In this document: positions 38,227-52,200 of the stretch, piece by piece | Layout: the number at the start of each line of letters is the position of its first letter | Position numbering within the stretch: position 1 is the stretch's first letter | From: Vanilla planifolia | Taxonomy: Eukaryota; Streptophyta; Magnoliopsida; Asparagales; Orchidaceae | Assembly: GCA_023846275.1 (NCBI GenBank) | Contig: JAIUJO010000162.1 | Span: forward strand, 1,001,651-1,065,650 | Length of the DNA: 64,000 nucleotides | Direction of reading: 5' to 3' | Translations under genes and position numbers: made by a program | The notes under the pieces: model-generated | What the model was told of the DNA's origin: nothing | Seen by the model: only the letters and a program-made list of their open reading frames with translations | Database searches by the model: none

Positions 38227-41200
38227 TCAAAGATAAAATTAGATAAATTGAAACATTAAAAATAACTAAACCAAGGTGATGTAAATGTGACATAAGAGAA
38301 GATTTAGAGTTACATCGGCATTTAATTAAATCAGCGAAAAAATTAAAATTATTCAGATAAATTTAACAAGAAATTTTATGCCAAGATATTATGATCAAGT
38401 GCATCATTATTGATCATCAAAATGGGTACAAGTTGTCAACATTATAGAAAAAATATTTAAAAAGATCAAATTAAATGTTTTATTTCCTAATTCCTCATGA
38501 GACTAGTCCAAAGACATTTGTTTCATCACCTTGAGAGATAATTCGGAATCACTACAAATTTCAAGACTAAATTTTCATTCACAATGACAAATTACTTTTC
38601 CAATATTAAGCAAATATATACTAATGATAGAACAAGCAAAAATAAGCTAAATTAATAGAGAAAATAGAAAGCACAAGTGAAGGTCACATGAGAGAAATTT
38701 TGGAGTTAGAGAATAAATACATAAAATAAAAATATTTCTACAAATAAGAATAAATTGTATTAGAAATTTATATTCCATGATACTTGGAAGATTGAGCACA
38801 ACATTATTGATCATCGAATCAGATACTTTTTAAAATGTCATGTAAAGTGTGATAAAGCACATGGCGATTTAGTGTTACACCCTCAATCATTATGTTATAA
38901 ACTAACATAAATATTCCATAAAGAATTCAAAACATTCAAAAAATATTTAAAAAAATATAAAAATTAATATTTAACTTGTTAGAGCTTGTCGAGCGAAGTT
39001 CAAAGACTTATATTTCAACTTGATCTAGCCTCATTAAGAATATTACGAATCACAAAAGTAAATAAGATTAATAATAACAAATTATTTTAATATGTAGTTA
39101 GCATATATTAAAAGTTAAAATAATAAAAAAATTAAACATCGTAATTAATGAAATTAAGTCAAAGAAAAAAAATATCATGAGAGGAGATTTAGAGTTTTAT
39201 GGTAATATAACTAAATTAAAGTGGAAAACTTGCTAAAATAAGATAAATTGTTGGGAAACATTGCATTCCAAGATACTAAAGAGATAGAATATAACATCCT
39301 TTGATCAATAAGCATGGTAAGAATTATGGTATCACTTAAAACATATGAAAACTATAAAAAATAAACAATTGAAATCCTAAATAATGAATAATTAATCGAT
39401 AGAGCTCGTCGAGATGAGATTGTCAACATTACTTTCATCACCACTAGAACTCGTTCAGAAGAATTGCAAAAGTAAAAAAGAAAAAGTAATAACAAACTAT
39501 TTTTCTTAGCAAAAGTATTTATGTATTAATATTTAAATAAGATAAATTTAGGCAATGTAATCTTACAAAATCAAAAAAAATGTAAAAGTTACAAGAGTGG
39601 ACAAATAGAGTTTTATAGTTATATAACCAAATATAAAGAAAAACTTTAATGAAATGACAAAAATTATATAAGAAAGTGACATTCCATGATATTGAAGAGA
39701 TTGAGTGTGAAATTCTTGATATGCCTCCTAAAGGGGCAAATTTTATAAAATAAAATATTAAAAAATTTAAAATGCACACCTTAATATTTTGCAAATATAT
39801 TTCAAAGAAAAAAAGATGAATTAAAGTGAAGTCATATAAACAAATAAAAGCGATAAATGTGTCACACCTGAGGACATTTTGAATGTAACTAAAAAAATTA
39901 AAAAATTAAAGAAATAAAACAAATTTTATGTGAAGTTACATTCTAAGATACTAATAAGATCAACTGTGACAACCATGACAATCAAATTCAGTATAAATTA
40001 GAATGTGTCATAAAGTATGCAATAATGCTTAGAATATAATTTTTAAAATATAAAAATAATTTTTTATTTGTATAAAATTTTTATTTATATAAATTTTTTT
40101 AAAGTAAGCCAAATATCATTTGTTTCATCTAATCATAGAATAATTAGAATTACAATGAATTAGAAATGTAAATTAGCATAATTATCATAATATTTTATGT
40201 TAACTTGTATTAAATAAAGATAATGCTTAGGGAGATCAATTTAAGTTACGTAAAATTACCAAAAGAAAAAAAATTGGAACATCACATGTGAAGAGATTTA
40301 TAGATAAATAGTAATATTAAAAATCAATGAAAAATGGTTTTAGAAAAGGATAAATTATAAGTGAAAGATTCTTTCCATGACACAAAAAGGGTTTACTATA
40401 ACATTCTCAATCATCAAATTAGGTACAAATTGAAATGTCTCATAAAGAATGCCCAAATACTAAAAATTTAAAAATTTAAAAATGAATATTGAATTGAATA
40501 TATACATCGAGATGAGTTTTATGATATTTTGTTTACCTCAATAGACCTTCATTTGGAATCAATATAAATAACAAAAGAAAATAAACCATAATAATGATAA
40601 ATTCTCATTTTAAAGTAAGAAAAACTATATGAAATAAAGTATCTAAAAATTTAAATGTCAATATTTAGTTGGATAGATGACATCATCGTGAATCCCACAA
40701 TGTTTGTTTCACCATGATTGTTTCTTGATGATAATTTTTACGAATTAAATAAGTAAACATAAATAATAAAAAAAAAATTTCAAATTAAGTAACATATAAC
40801 AATAGTGAAATGAGAATAATAGTAGTAAAGAAATATAAAAAAATTGAAGCAATGCAATAATCATAAGAGATGAAAACTAGAGACTCGTAGTAATATAACT
40901 AAATCAAGCTAAAAATTTGAAAAGATTTGATAAACTATTTGAGTATATTGCATTCAAAGATACTATAGAGATTAGCTATAACAACATTGACCTTAAAATC
41001 ATGTATGAGTCAATATATCTCATTAAATGTAAAAATATCATAAAAATAAAAAAATTTAAAAATAGAAAAATAAATGAAGAATTGGATAGAGATTGTAAAG
41101 ATAAGTTTGAAAATGTTGTTTTCACTTGATTAGGCCTTGTTTGTAATTATTGTGAAATAAGATAAAATAATTAAATGTAATACAGCCAAATAAATGATTT

Positions 41201-44200
41201 ATAAGTGTCATATGGTAAGATATTGAGAGTTACATAGTAATATAACTAAATAAAAAAGAAACTTTTGAACAAATGGGATAATTAGTAATGGAAAGTTGAA
41301 TTGTAAGATACAAAAGAGATTGAGTGTAAAATTCTAAACCAAAAAATCAAGTATGAATAGAAATGAGCCATACAATATGCAGACCCATAGAAAATGCAAC
41401 ATCATAAAATATAAGAATGAATATATATATTTTCATATAGTGAATGAGGATGTGCAAAAGAACATTTGATTTGTCTCGATCAAACCTATTTTTGAATCAT
41501 TACAAATTGCCAAACTAAACAAGAATAAGTGATAATAAATTATTTTCCTAATTTCATGCAATGAATGCAACTACTAAAATAAGAAAGCTTACGCAATGTT
41601 CCATAAACAAATCAAAAAGATGTGAAAGTCATATTAGAGTAGGGTTATAGTTTCATGTTGATATAACATAATTAAATCAAAACATTTGGAAAAATGTCAT
41701 AAATTTTACAAAAAGTTGTCTTTTAACAAATCAGAAAATAAAAAAATACAAAAAATTATATTTTAATAGATAAAGCATATTGATACAAGTGTTGCCTCTT
41801 TTATCTTGTTCAAACATTATTTGTATTTTGAAATTTTCCTAATGAAATAATCATAAATAATAATAAAATATTATTTTAATATCAATCTAATAAATCATAA
41901 ACCTAAAATGAGATAAACAAAAACAATATAATATAACAAAATAAAAGTTATGTAAAGGTCACAAGAGAGAAAAATTAGAGTTTCATAATAATACAATCAA
42001 AACAAAATAAAATATTACAGGAAATGAGATAGGTTTTATATGAAAGTTGCATTCTAATAGATTGAGGAAATCGAGTGTAACATCTTTACAAGTAAAATAA
42101 TGGAAAAATATAAATTTCTTACAAAGATTTTGTAAACCCGATAAATAAAATTTATAAAAATATAAAAAATAAATATTTATTTAGTGGAGCTCATTAAAAT
42201 AGTCTGTTGATATTTGTTTCATCTTTATGGAAGCACATTTAGAATTACTATGAATTATAAAATTAAATAAGCATTAATAACACATAAAATTCTTTAAGTA
42301 TTCAATAAAAATATAACAAAGCTGAAATAAGATAAATTAAAGCACTATAATAATAATGAATAAAATAATGTCAATTGAAATTGAGAGGAGAATCAGAGTT
42401 TCATATTAACATAACAAATTCAAAGTACAAAGTTTTAACATATTAGATAAAATTTTCAAAAAAGTTGCATTTCGTAAAAATTTAGAGATGTAATGTAACA
42501 CTATTCATCATTAAATCATGTATGATTGTTAATATCTCAAAACATGTTAAAACTTAAAATTCCTTAAAATATATAAACAAATATTTAATCAGATAAAGCT
42601 CATTAAGATGAGTCAAAAGAAGTTTGTTTCATCCTAATTACAAAACATTTTCAATTAATGAAAATTATCAAAAAATTAATAATAAATATTAATGAACTAA
42701 TTATTTAACATTAAGTAAATATAGATTAAAGCTAAAATGGGAAAAAAGTTGAAAAATTGTATTATAACCAAACTATAGCAATGTAAATGGTCACATAAAG
42801 GATGCCTAAGACTAACATAGAATTAAAAAAAATAAAAGTAAAAAGTTTATAGAAATATAAAAAATTATACAAGAATGCAATGTTGCAAGATTTAATGAGA
42901 TTAGGTCAGACATCGTCGACAATCAATTCAGCTACAAATATATAATGAAACACAAATAATATTAGGGAAAATAATATAATTTAAGAAAAGCATAGTGATG
43001 TAATGGTGACATGAGACTAGTGTCATATTTTTATAATAATATAACACTATTAATGTTAAAAATTTAAAGAAAATGGATAACTTTTGTAAGAAAGTTGCAT
43101 TCCAAATACTATGGACATCGAGTACAATTTCCTTCTTCATCAAATAAGCTACAATTTTAAATTTGTCATAAAATTTAGCAAAACCTTAAAAAATAAAAAT
43201 ATTTTAATATATATAAGAAACAATATTTAGTTAATTTGATCTCATTGAGATGAGTCCAATCATGTTGTCTTATATCAATAAGAGCTCAGTGACATTACAG
43301 CAAATTTCTAAGAAAATAAACATGAAAATAATAAATTATCATTTTTATTCTTATCAAATATATAACAAATATAAAATAAGATAAATTGATGTAATGTATT
43401 ATAACCAAATCAAAACATTATAATGATGACATGAGGGATGAATTAGTGTTCCATGGTGACCTTACCAAATAAAAAAGCAATGTTTTGAAAAGTAACAAAA
43501 TTATAGGTTATGCTTCAATTGATCATACCAAGAAAATCGAGTGTGACATCCTTGATCATAAAGAAATTTATGAATTTAGAGGTCTCATAGAATATGCAAA
43601 AAAATAATAATAATAAAATATTTTCAAATATTAAAAAATAATTATTTAGATAAAGCCCATTCGATGAGTCCAACAACATTAATTTCATATCGATCATTCG
43701 TACTTTTAAATTTTTTATGACATACTAACATAAATAATTGTATATATTGATAAATTTTCAATATATTATAAAGAAAATATATTATTGTTAAAAAATTATA
43801 ACTAAAATGTTTTGCTAAAACAAATTGATGTGACATACATGTCACATAAGAAGGGAGTTAAAGTTAAATAGAAATATATAACAAATAGTCGTTTAATATC
43901 ATTCAATATACATTGATGATAAACTTTGATAATATGTGGCATTTTAAAATTAAAAATTAAAAACAGTCCAAAGCCCACATAAGATGAGAGTTAGAGTTTC
44001 ATAATAACATAAAAAAAAATGAAAACATTATAAAAAATGATGTAAATTAAATGAGAATTTTGAACAAAGATATAAACAAGATTAAGTGTAACATCTTCAA
44101 TTATAAAATAAAAAAATAAAAAATTAGACATAAAATAAGATAAGTCCTTAAAATATAATATTTTAAAAAACATAAAAGAAAATTTTTAGTTTTATAGACC

Positions 44201-44340
44201 TGATTTTGACTTCTCCAATGACATTTGTTTCTCCTTTATCTATCTTCATTTGCTATTACTATGAATAACAAAATTAAATAAAAGAAAAGAAAATGATTTA
44301 TTTAATAATAAGAAAATAAATTTTAAAAAAGAAATCAATT

Positions 44341-44580
44341 AAAGTAAAGCAATGTAGTTTAGCACAATCAAAGTGATACAAATACTACAAAATGAGGCAA
44401 TTTTGAGTTATATAGTAATATAACCAAACCAAAATGAAAAATTTGAAGTAGTCTAACATATTAAAGTAAAGGCAATGCAATGGTCACACAAAATGAGAAT
44501 TACATCTGTATGATAACAAAATAACAAAAAAACAAAAGATTTATTGAAAAGGGATAAATCGTACAACTTGCTACATCCAT
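44341..44580 (-). repeat. Partial tandem duplication of the inner module in the - block
   Basis: AAAGTAAAGCAATGTAG at 44,341 recurs as AAAGTAAAGGCAATGCAA near 44,463, about 122 bp later. Both continue into an ACAAAATGAG stretch and the reverse of the TTATATTACTAT region. It accounts for the long A-box step 44083-44590. The two units are less alike than those at 6.7 or 17.8 kb. Confidence 0.6.
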
Positions 44581-44767
44581 ATACTGAGGCGGTGAACGGT
44601 AAAATCCTAGATCACAAAATCAACTTCAAATCAAAATCTCACATAAATTTTTCAAAAACGATCCTAAAATTATAAATTTGAATATTTAATTGAATGGTGG
44701 TCCTTGAAATACTATATGTTAGTAAACTCAATAAGCATAAATAAAAAAATATTATTTAATTGCAAAC

Positions 44768-44784
44768 ATATATATATATATATA
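44768..44784. repeat. Short TA microsatellite, site 1
   Basis: About 17 bp of TA after AATTGCAAAC in a - monomer, at site 1. Confidence 0.85.
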
Positions 44785-44999
44785 AATATTAACATCGAAA
44801 TAAGAGAAATTTTGATTATATAATATAAACAAAAAAAAGTGAAGTAGATGTCACATGAAATAAAAATTATATTTAAAAAAAAATACAACCAAATTAAATA
44901 AAAAATTTCAAAAAACAAGTTAAACTTTATAAGAAAGTCACTTTCCCTTAAGAAGACCAAGTGTAACATCCTTAATTGTCAAATAAGTAATGACATAAA

Positions 45000-47900
45000 T
45001 GTCTAATGCAAAATAGCTATAATTAAACAAAAAAATATTTACAAATTTTAACAAAATAATTAATTTCATTTAAACTCATTAAGATGAGTCTAATGACATT
45101 TTTTCATCTCTCTGGCCCTCTTTCTAAAATACTATAAAATTATAAAACAATATGCACAAATAGTAATATATAATTATTTTAATAACAAGTAAATATTAAT
45201 AAAGAAATAAGATAAATTTATGAAAAACAACATAACCAATCAAATAAATGTAAATGACACAAAAGATAAGATTTTAATTTATATTATTATATAACCTATT
45301 AAAAATGAAATGTTTTAAGAAATAAGATTAATTTTTAGGGATAGCTCTTTTCTAAGACATTAATAAGATCAAGTGTTACCTCAAATTATCTAAAAATTGA
45401 AATATCTTATGAATTGATACAAGAACACTACAGAATAAAATATATAAAATTATATAAATAAATATTAAATTATTATTTTTTTTTCAAGAAATATATATTA
45501 CGAATTAGATAAGACAATCTAAAGCAATTAGTATAAACAAATCAAAGTGATTAAAAGGTCAAAATATGATAGAGTCAAAGTATTGTAGCTAAATACTAAA
45601 GACATCAGTTTAGCATCATAAATTATTAAATTGAGTGTGAATTGTAATTCATCACAACACATGGAAAAATAGAGAAATTAAAATATTTATGAATAAAAAG
45701 TAAAATTTGATTAGATAGAGCCAATAGTGTTAGTCGAGAGACCTACTATGAAACTATTATCAATTAAAAAGTTTTAAAACCTTTAAATCACAAAAAAAAA
45801 ATTTATTATTAATGAAATATATATTAAATTTTTTATATATCAAAATAAACCTAAGATAAATTTCACATGTAATGAAAATTAGAGTTGCATAATTGTATAA
45901 CAAAATAAAACATTTGTAAAAATTAGATAATTTTTATACAAAAGTTGCTTTACAATCATCAAGTATAACATCATCAATTTAAAAATAAAGTATGAAGGAA
46001 AATATCTTACAAAGTAGGCCAAAATTTAAGAAAATAAATTAACTAAAAATAGAAAACTAAATATATTTTGCATAGATCTTATCAGGGCAAGTTAGATGAC
46101 TTGATTATTTAATCATACTACACCTAAAATTGCTAATAATTACAAAATTAAAAATAAATAATAATAAATTTTTTTCAGTATTCAACAAAAATAAAATAAA
46201 ACTTTAATAATATTAATTGTGTCACTATAATATAACAAAATAAAAATAATGTAATTATCATGTGACACGAGAACTTAAGGTAAATAGTAACATATCCAAA
46301 TAAAAAGAAAAATATTCGAATAAATGAGATAAATTACATGAAGATTTTCAATTATAAAAAATTAAAAGGAGCATGTGTAATGCCCTCAATCACCAAAACT
46401 ATAAATAATTAAATATTGTAAAAAATTAAAATTTAATTTATTTAGAATTATCTAATGAGTATGAGCCCAACTATGATTTTTTCTTCTAGATTGGACCTTA
46501 TTGGAAACTTCAATTAATATCAAAATAAGTTAGAATAAATAATAATAAATTATTATTTAAATATATAATACATATTATAAGTATAATTTAATAAATTTAG
46601 GCGAAGTAATATACCTAATGTTTAGCAAAGTGAAGGGAAAATTAGAATAGATTTAAACATAATTTGTAAAAATCCAAATTCAAGACGAAAATTTTGAATA
46701 AATTAAATATTAAAAGTTAGTTGCTTTTCAAGATACGAATGATGTAGTGTAACATATTCAATCTAGCATTGTTCTTGAATTAAAATGTCATATAAAGCCT
46801 ACAAAAACAGGAGTTGATAAAATACTTTATAAAACATAAAAATGAATATGTTTTGATAGAGCTTGTCAAGGGAATGCCAACAACACTAATTTTATCTAGA
46901 TCTGATCTCAAACTAAATTACAATAAACTACTACTACAAACAAGTATTAATTACATAAAGTATGATGAAAAATAGCATTCCTAGATACTTATAAGATTAA
47001 GTGCAACAAGCTCGATGCATTAATATAGCAATAATTGAAATATCATGTAATACAATGCTAAAACCCTAGGAAATAAAATATTTGAAAAGATAAAAATAAA
47101 TATTTAATTAAATAGAAATGGTGGAAAGGAGTCTAATGATGCCTATTTTTTCTCAATCGAACCATTTTTAAAATTATTGCAAATAAATAAAATTAATTAA
47201 AGCTAAATAATAAAGTTTTATTACTTAACTATTAAATAAATCTTTTTTATCATTAAAAAAAGATAAAATGAATGAGTTTAATCTTGGTAAACCAAAGAAA
47301 TATAAATGTCATATGGGTGAGAAAAAAGGCATCATAGATATAAAACCAAATTAAAGCAAATCACTTAAAAACTTCAGAAAAATTTTGCAAAAAAGTTGCA
47401 TTGAAAGATACTAAGAAGATTTAGTGTAATCCTTGATCATAATATATGTTACAAGTACGCATGACTTATCGTTAAAAAACCCTTGAAAAATAAGATCAAT
47501 GACATAAGTTCAATGGTATTTGTTTTGTCACAATCAAACCTCATTTTAAATACTACAAAATATAAATTTTAGTAAGCCAAAAAATAGTAACTAATGTTTT
47601 AAAATGCAATAAATATATTTAAGTATTAAATGAGATAAGTTGAAAAAATATAAGAAAACTCAAGGCAATATAAATGTCAAAAAGAACAAGATTTTGCGTT
47701 ACAAAATAAAACAACAAAATCAAAGCTAATAATATGAAGAAATAGGAGAACCTTTACAAGAAAGTCACATTCAAAGACAGTAAGATGATTGAGCATAACA
47801 TTGTTCTTCTGTAAATCACTTGTGAAAGAAAATAACTCATCAAGTATGTTAAAAGAAGAAAATAAAATCTTGAAACAAATATAAATAATTATTTATTTCG

Positions 47901-50900
47901 ATAGAGGTCATTGAGACAATTCCAATGAAATTTCTTTTCTCTCGATCAAACGATGTTTTGAATTGCTATGATGTACTTAAATTTAATTAAGATTTTCCAT
48001 TCAAGTATACCAAGAAGATAAAGTGTAGTATTTTTATAATCAAGTCATAAAGAAAATAAAAATGTCTCATAAAACATTTCAAAATAATATAAGATAAAAA
48101 TATATAAATAATGAGTTTATCAGATAGAGCACATCAAGATGAGTCTAATGATAATTATTTCATCTAGTTCATACCTCATTTGAAATTATTGCAAATTAAA
48201 AAAAATGAAACAACAAAAAATATAGTGCATTACTATTTCAATATTATCTAAATATATGTTAAAGCTAAAATTAGATAAATTCATATAATATAATAAGGCT
48301 AAATCAAAGACATGCAAGGGTCATGTAATATACAAAAATTAAAAACTTTGAAAAAATTATAAATTGCTTGAGAAAGCTATATTCTAGGTTACTAAGACAC
48401 TCAATCATGACACCCTAGTTATCAAATCTAGTATGAATTTAAATATCTTATAAAACATCAAAAATCCATAAAAATAAATAATTTAAATTTGTTATAATGA
48501 ATTTTTAATTTGATAGAGCATGTTTAGTTGAGTCAATCAACATTTGTTTAATTTAGATTTGGTTTGGGTTACAATTCCAGTGACTTACAATACTAAAAAA
48601 TAAAAAATTATTATTAAGTATTATTTAAATACAAAGTAAATAAGAAATAAACTTAAAATATGATGAATTACATCAATGTAATATAACTAAATCTAGGCTA
48701 TGTTAATATCTAACGAAAGGAGATTTAGTTTTGCAATATAATATATCCAAAACAATCTGAAAAAAATTCAATGAACAAGATAAATTGTGTGAAATAATTA
48801 TATTTGAAATACTATAAATATCATGTGCAACAAGCTCAATTATCACATCAAGTATGAATTGAAATATTTTGTAAAGGTTGTAAAATAAATATTAAAAAAA
48901 TATTATAATTATTGTTTAAATAGAAAGAATTCAATTAGATAAGCTTCACAACATTTTTGAAACATTTCATCATACATTGTATAGAATTACTAAAAATTAT
49001 TAATTTTCAAAAGAATAAATATGAAAAATAATTTTCTTATTTTAAGTAAGAAAATAAGTTGAATTGAATTAAACTAAAGTAATATAATATTAAAAATGAA
49101 ATTGAAATATTTAATAGAAGATTTTTGGTGACATAGTTATGTACAAAACTCAAAGTGACATATTTAAGGCATGAGATAACTTTTATGGAAAATTTTGATT
49201 CCAAGATACTAATAAGATCAAGCTTGACATCCATGACCATTAGATAATGTACAAATAAAAATATTCAATAAAGTAGCAAAAACCTTAAAAAATAAAATAT
49301 AAATGAAAATGAAATAAAAAATTTACTAGATTAAACTCATCGAGATGAGTTCATTAATGTTTGTTTCTTCTCAATCCAATCATGTTTGCATTATGACAAA
49401 TATAAAAAATAAATAAGAAAAAAATTAATCATTTTTTATTTAAATATTAAGTAAAATATATTAGAGATAAAATTAAATGAATTAAGTTATATAACAAAAT
49501 GAAATCAAAGCAATGTAAATGTCATAAGGCAGGTGACTAGAATAAAATAGTAATATAACCATGTTAAACAAAAAATTTGGAAAAACTCGGATAGATTGCA
49601 TGATAAAGTTGCAATCTAATATATTAATGAGATCAATTGTAACATCATTGATTGCTAAATTAAGTACAAACCAAAATATCTTATAAAAAAGTTGTACCAT
49701 AAAAAATAAAAGACTTAAGAATATAAAAAATATATATTTCGCTACATAGAGCTTATTAAGATGAGTCTAATGACATTTGGTTTGTTCAGAATGTACATCA
49801 TTTGGAATTACAATGAATTACCAAAGTAAACATGCATAAATGTTATAAAATATTATTTTAACTTAAAGTGAATTTGTTGTAATGATAAAATAAGTTAAAC
49901 TAATACAATATAAAATAAACACATCGAGTTAATGTAAAGGTTACAAGAGAGGAGATTTAGAGTTTCATGGTAATATCATAAAAGAAAGTAAAAAATCTAT
50001 TAAATGACATAAAACTAAATAAAAATATTTCAAAATATAAAACTAAATATTTAATTTTGTAGAGCTAGTCGATGAGTCCAATAATTGTTGTTTCAACATA
50101 ATCAGACCTCATTTGAAATTTTTGTGAATTACTAATATAAATAAGCACAAATAATAAGTTTTTTTAAACTTATGTAACTATATTGTAAAGTTGAAATAAG
50201 ATAAATTCAAGGAATGTGATATAAACAATTCAAAGTGAGGAAAACATAATATTAAGGGAGAATTAGAGCACTATGACAATATAACCAAATCAAAGAAAAT
50301 AATTTGAAGTAATAAAGAAAAGTTTATAGTAAAGTAAGATTCAAAGATACGAACAAGAATGAGTGCGACATCATTGATCATCAATTTTGTATGATTCGAA
50401 ATAGCTCATAATGCATGATAAAACCATAGGAAATAAAACATTTATAAATACAAAAATATATAATTATTAAGATAGTCCTTTTCGAGATCTGTATAACTTT
50501 GTTTCATCTTAATCATACATCATTTGGGATTATTATGAATTACCAAAGTAAATAAAAAAAATTATTTATTATTTTTGTATTACATAAATTTATATTAAAT
50601 TTGAAATTAGATAAATGGTAATAATATAACATTAAAAAAATCTGAGACATGAAAAAGTCGTATGAGAATAGATTTAAGGTTACATAGTAATGTAACAAAA
50701 ACATATTGAAACTTTTAAGAAAATGAAATAAGTCATACAAGGAAAGCTACCATTCAAGAGCTAAAGAGATTGATTATAGCATCCTCGATGATTAAATTTG
50801 GTATGATTCAAAGAAATTATTAATTCATGTCAAATGTCTTGCAATGAAACATTTAAAAATATAAAAAGTAATATTTAATAGGATAGCGGTCATCAATACT

Positions 50901-52200
50901 AGTCCAATGATGATAGTTTTTACTAGGACAAATCATATTTGGAGTTACTGCAAATTACAAAATTTATTAAGCATAGATAATAAAAAAATTATTTTTAATA
51001 TTGCATAATATATATTAATGCTAAGCCGAGATAACTTGATGTGTTGCAATAATTATAAATAATGTTGAAATTTTCAAACAAGTGAGGATTATAGATTTAT
51101 AGAGTAATAAACTAAATCAAAGTGAAACTTTTGAAGAAATGAAATAAATTATATAAGAGAGTTGCCTTTGAGCATATAGAGTTTAATGGTACAAACCTTG
51201 ATTGTTAAATCACCTATGAATGGAAATATCTCATAAAACATAAAAATATCTTTAAAAAATTTAAAAAACTTAAAATGAATGCATAATTGGACAACACAAA
51301 TCCAAATGAGTTTAACAATATTTCTTATATATTAATCAAACATAGTTTAGAGTTTTTATGAATTACATTAAAATTACTAAAAATTATATTTTTAATATTT
51401 AGTAAGTTCATTTTAGAGCTAAAATTTGATATATTCAAAATGTAATATAAGAAAACTAAAGAATTGTAAATGGTCACAAGAGAAGAAATTTAGTGTAACA
51501 TGGAAAAATTACAAAATCAATGAAAAACAACTAAAGATATATAATAAATTATAATTAGAAAATAATATTCCAAGATACTAAGAATGTTTAGTATAACATC
51601 TTTGATTGTAAAATAATGTATGAATGAAAATTTCCAATAAATATTTTAAAACCATAGAAAAAAATATTTAAAAATATGAAAATTAATGTTTTCATAGAAA
51701 GACATCATCTACATAAGTCCAAAGAAGTCTACTTTATTTTGATCAGATTTCAATCGGAATTATTATGAATGAACAAATAAGCACATATAATAATAAACTA
51801 TGATCTTAATAATATATATATATATATATATATTAAAGCTAAAAGAAAATAAATTTAGCAAATGCATTATAAGAAAATTGAAGCGATGTAAAGGTTAAAC
51901 GAGTGGAGATTAAAGTTTCATAGTAATATAAGAAATTAAAAAAAATGTATTGACATAAATTATACATAAAAGTTACTTTTGAAAAGATTAAGGAGATCAA
52001 GTGATGCATCCTTCATCATCAAATATTGTATGTTTCAAAATATCTTATAAAACATAATAATATTTAGGCAAATAGGACATTTAAAAAATTAAAAATGCTT
52101 AATATGGTAGAACTCGTTGGCACCAATGGAATGACCTTTTCTTGTCGATTGGTCCTCATTTGGAATTTTAATTAATTTTAAAGCAAAATAATGAAAATAG
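45000..52200 (-). repeat. Satellite block 8c, - orientation
   Basis: Reverse A boxes lie near 45368, 45608, 45958, 46370, 46742, 46992, 47408, 47788, 48018, 48402, 48818, 49215, 49630, 50365, 50768, 51185, 51585 and 51990. Three short steps (45368-45608, 46742-46992, 47788-48018; about 230-250 bp) are deletion forms. A truncated copy without an A box sits near 50,010. No gene or foreign element is seen in this 7 kb. Confidence 0.86.
51812..51833. repeat. AT microsatellite, site 1
   Basis: About 22 bp of alternating AT between GATCTTAATA and TAAAGCTAAAAG, the reverse of AGCTTTAATATATA. This shows clearly that the run is an extension of the monomer's own stretch. Confidence 0.9.

Larger units (their letters stand above)
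37985..44999 (-). repeat. Satellite block 8b, - orientation
   Basis: The block resumes with a TA run and ATTTGATGGAGCTCG, the expected continuation of the monomer broken at 37,342. Reverse A boxes lie near 38391, 38793, 38870, 39285, 39699, 39958, 40390, 40967, 41318, 42068, 42488, 42898, 43116, 43533, 44083, 44590 and 44958. The A box expected near 41,720 is degraded beyond recognition. Short steps at 38793-38870, 39699-39958 and 42898-43116 are rearranged or deleted copies. Long steps at 40390-40967 and 44083-44590 contain extra partial monomer sequence. The open frame of 91 codons at 39,519-39,794 is monomer-derived. Confidence 0.85.

Noticed and set aside
37984-38259. Open frames of alternating Cys-Val, Thr-His and Tyr-Ile around 38.0-38.26 kb, and the Tyr-Ile frame at 61,562-61,789
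   Set aside because: They are translations of CA/TG and TA microsatellites and not genes.
46992-48818. Shared GCAACAAGCTC in the A boxes at 46,992 and 48,818, possibly a 1.8-kb higher-order step
   Set aside because: The neighbouring monomers do not show further specific matches, so one shared short word is not enough.
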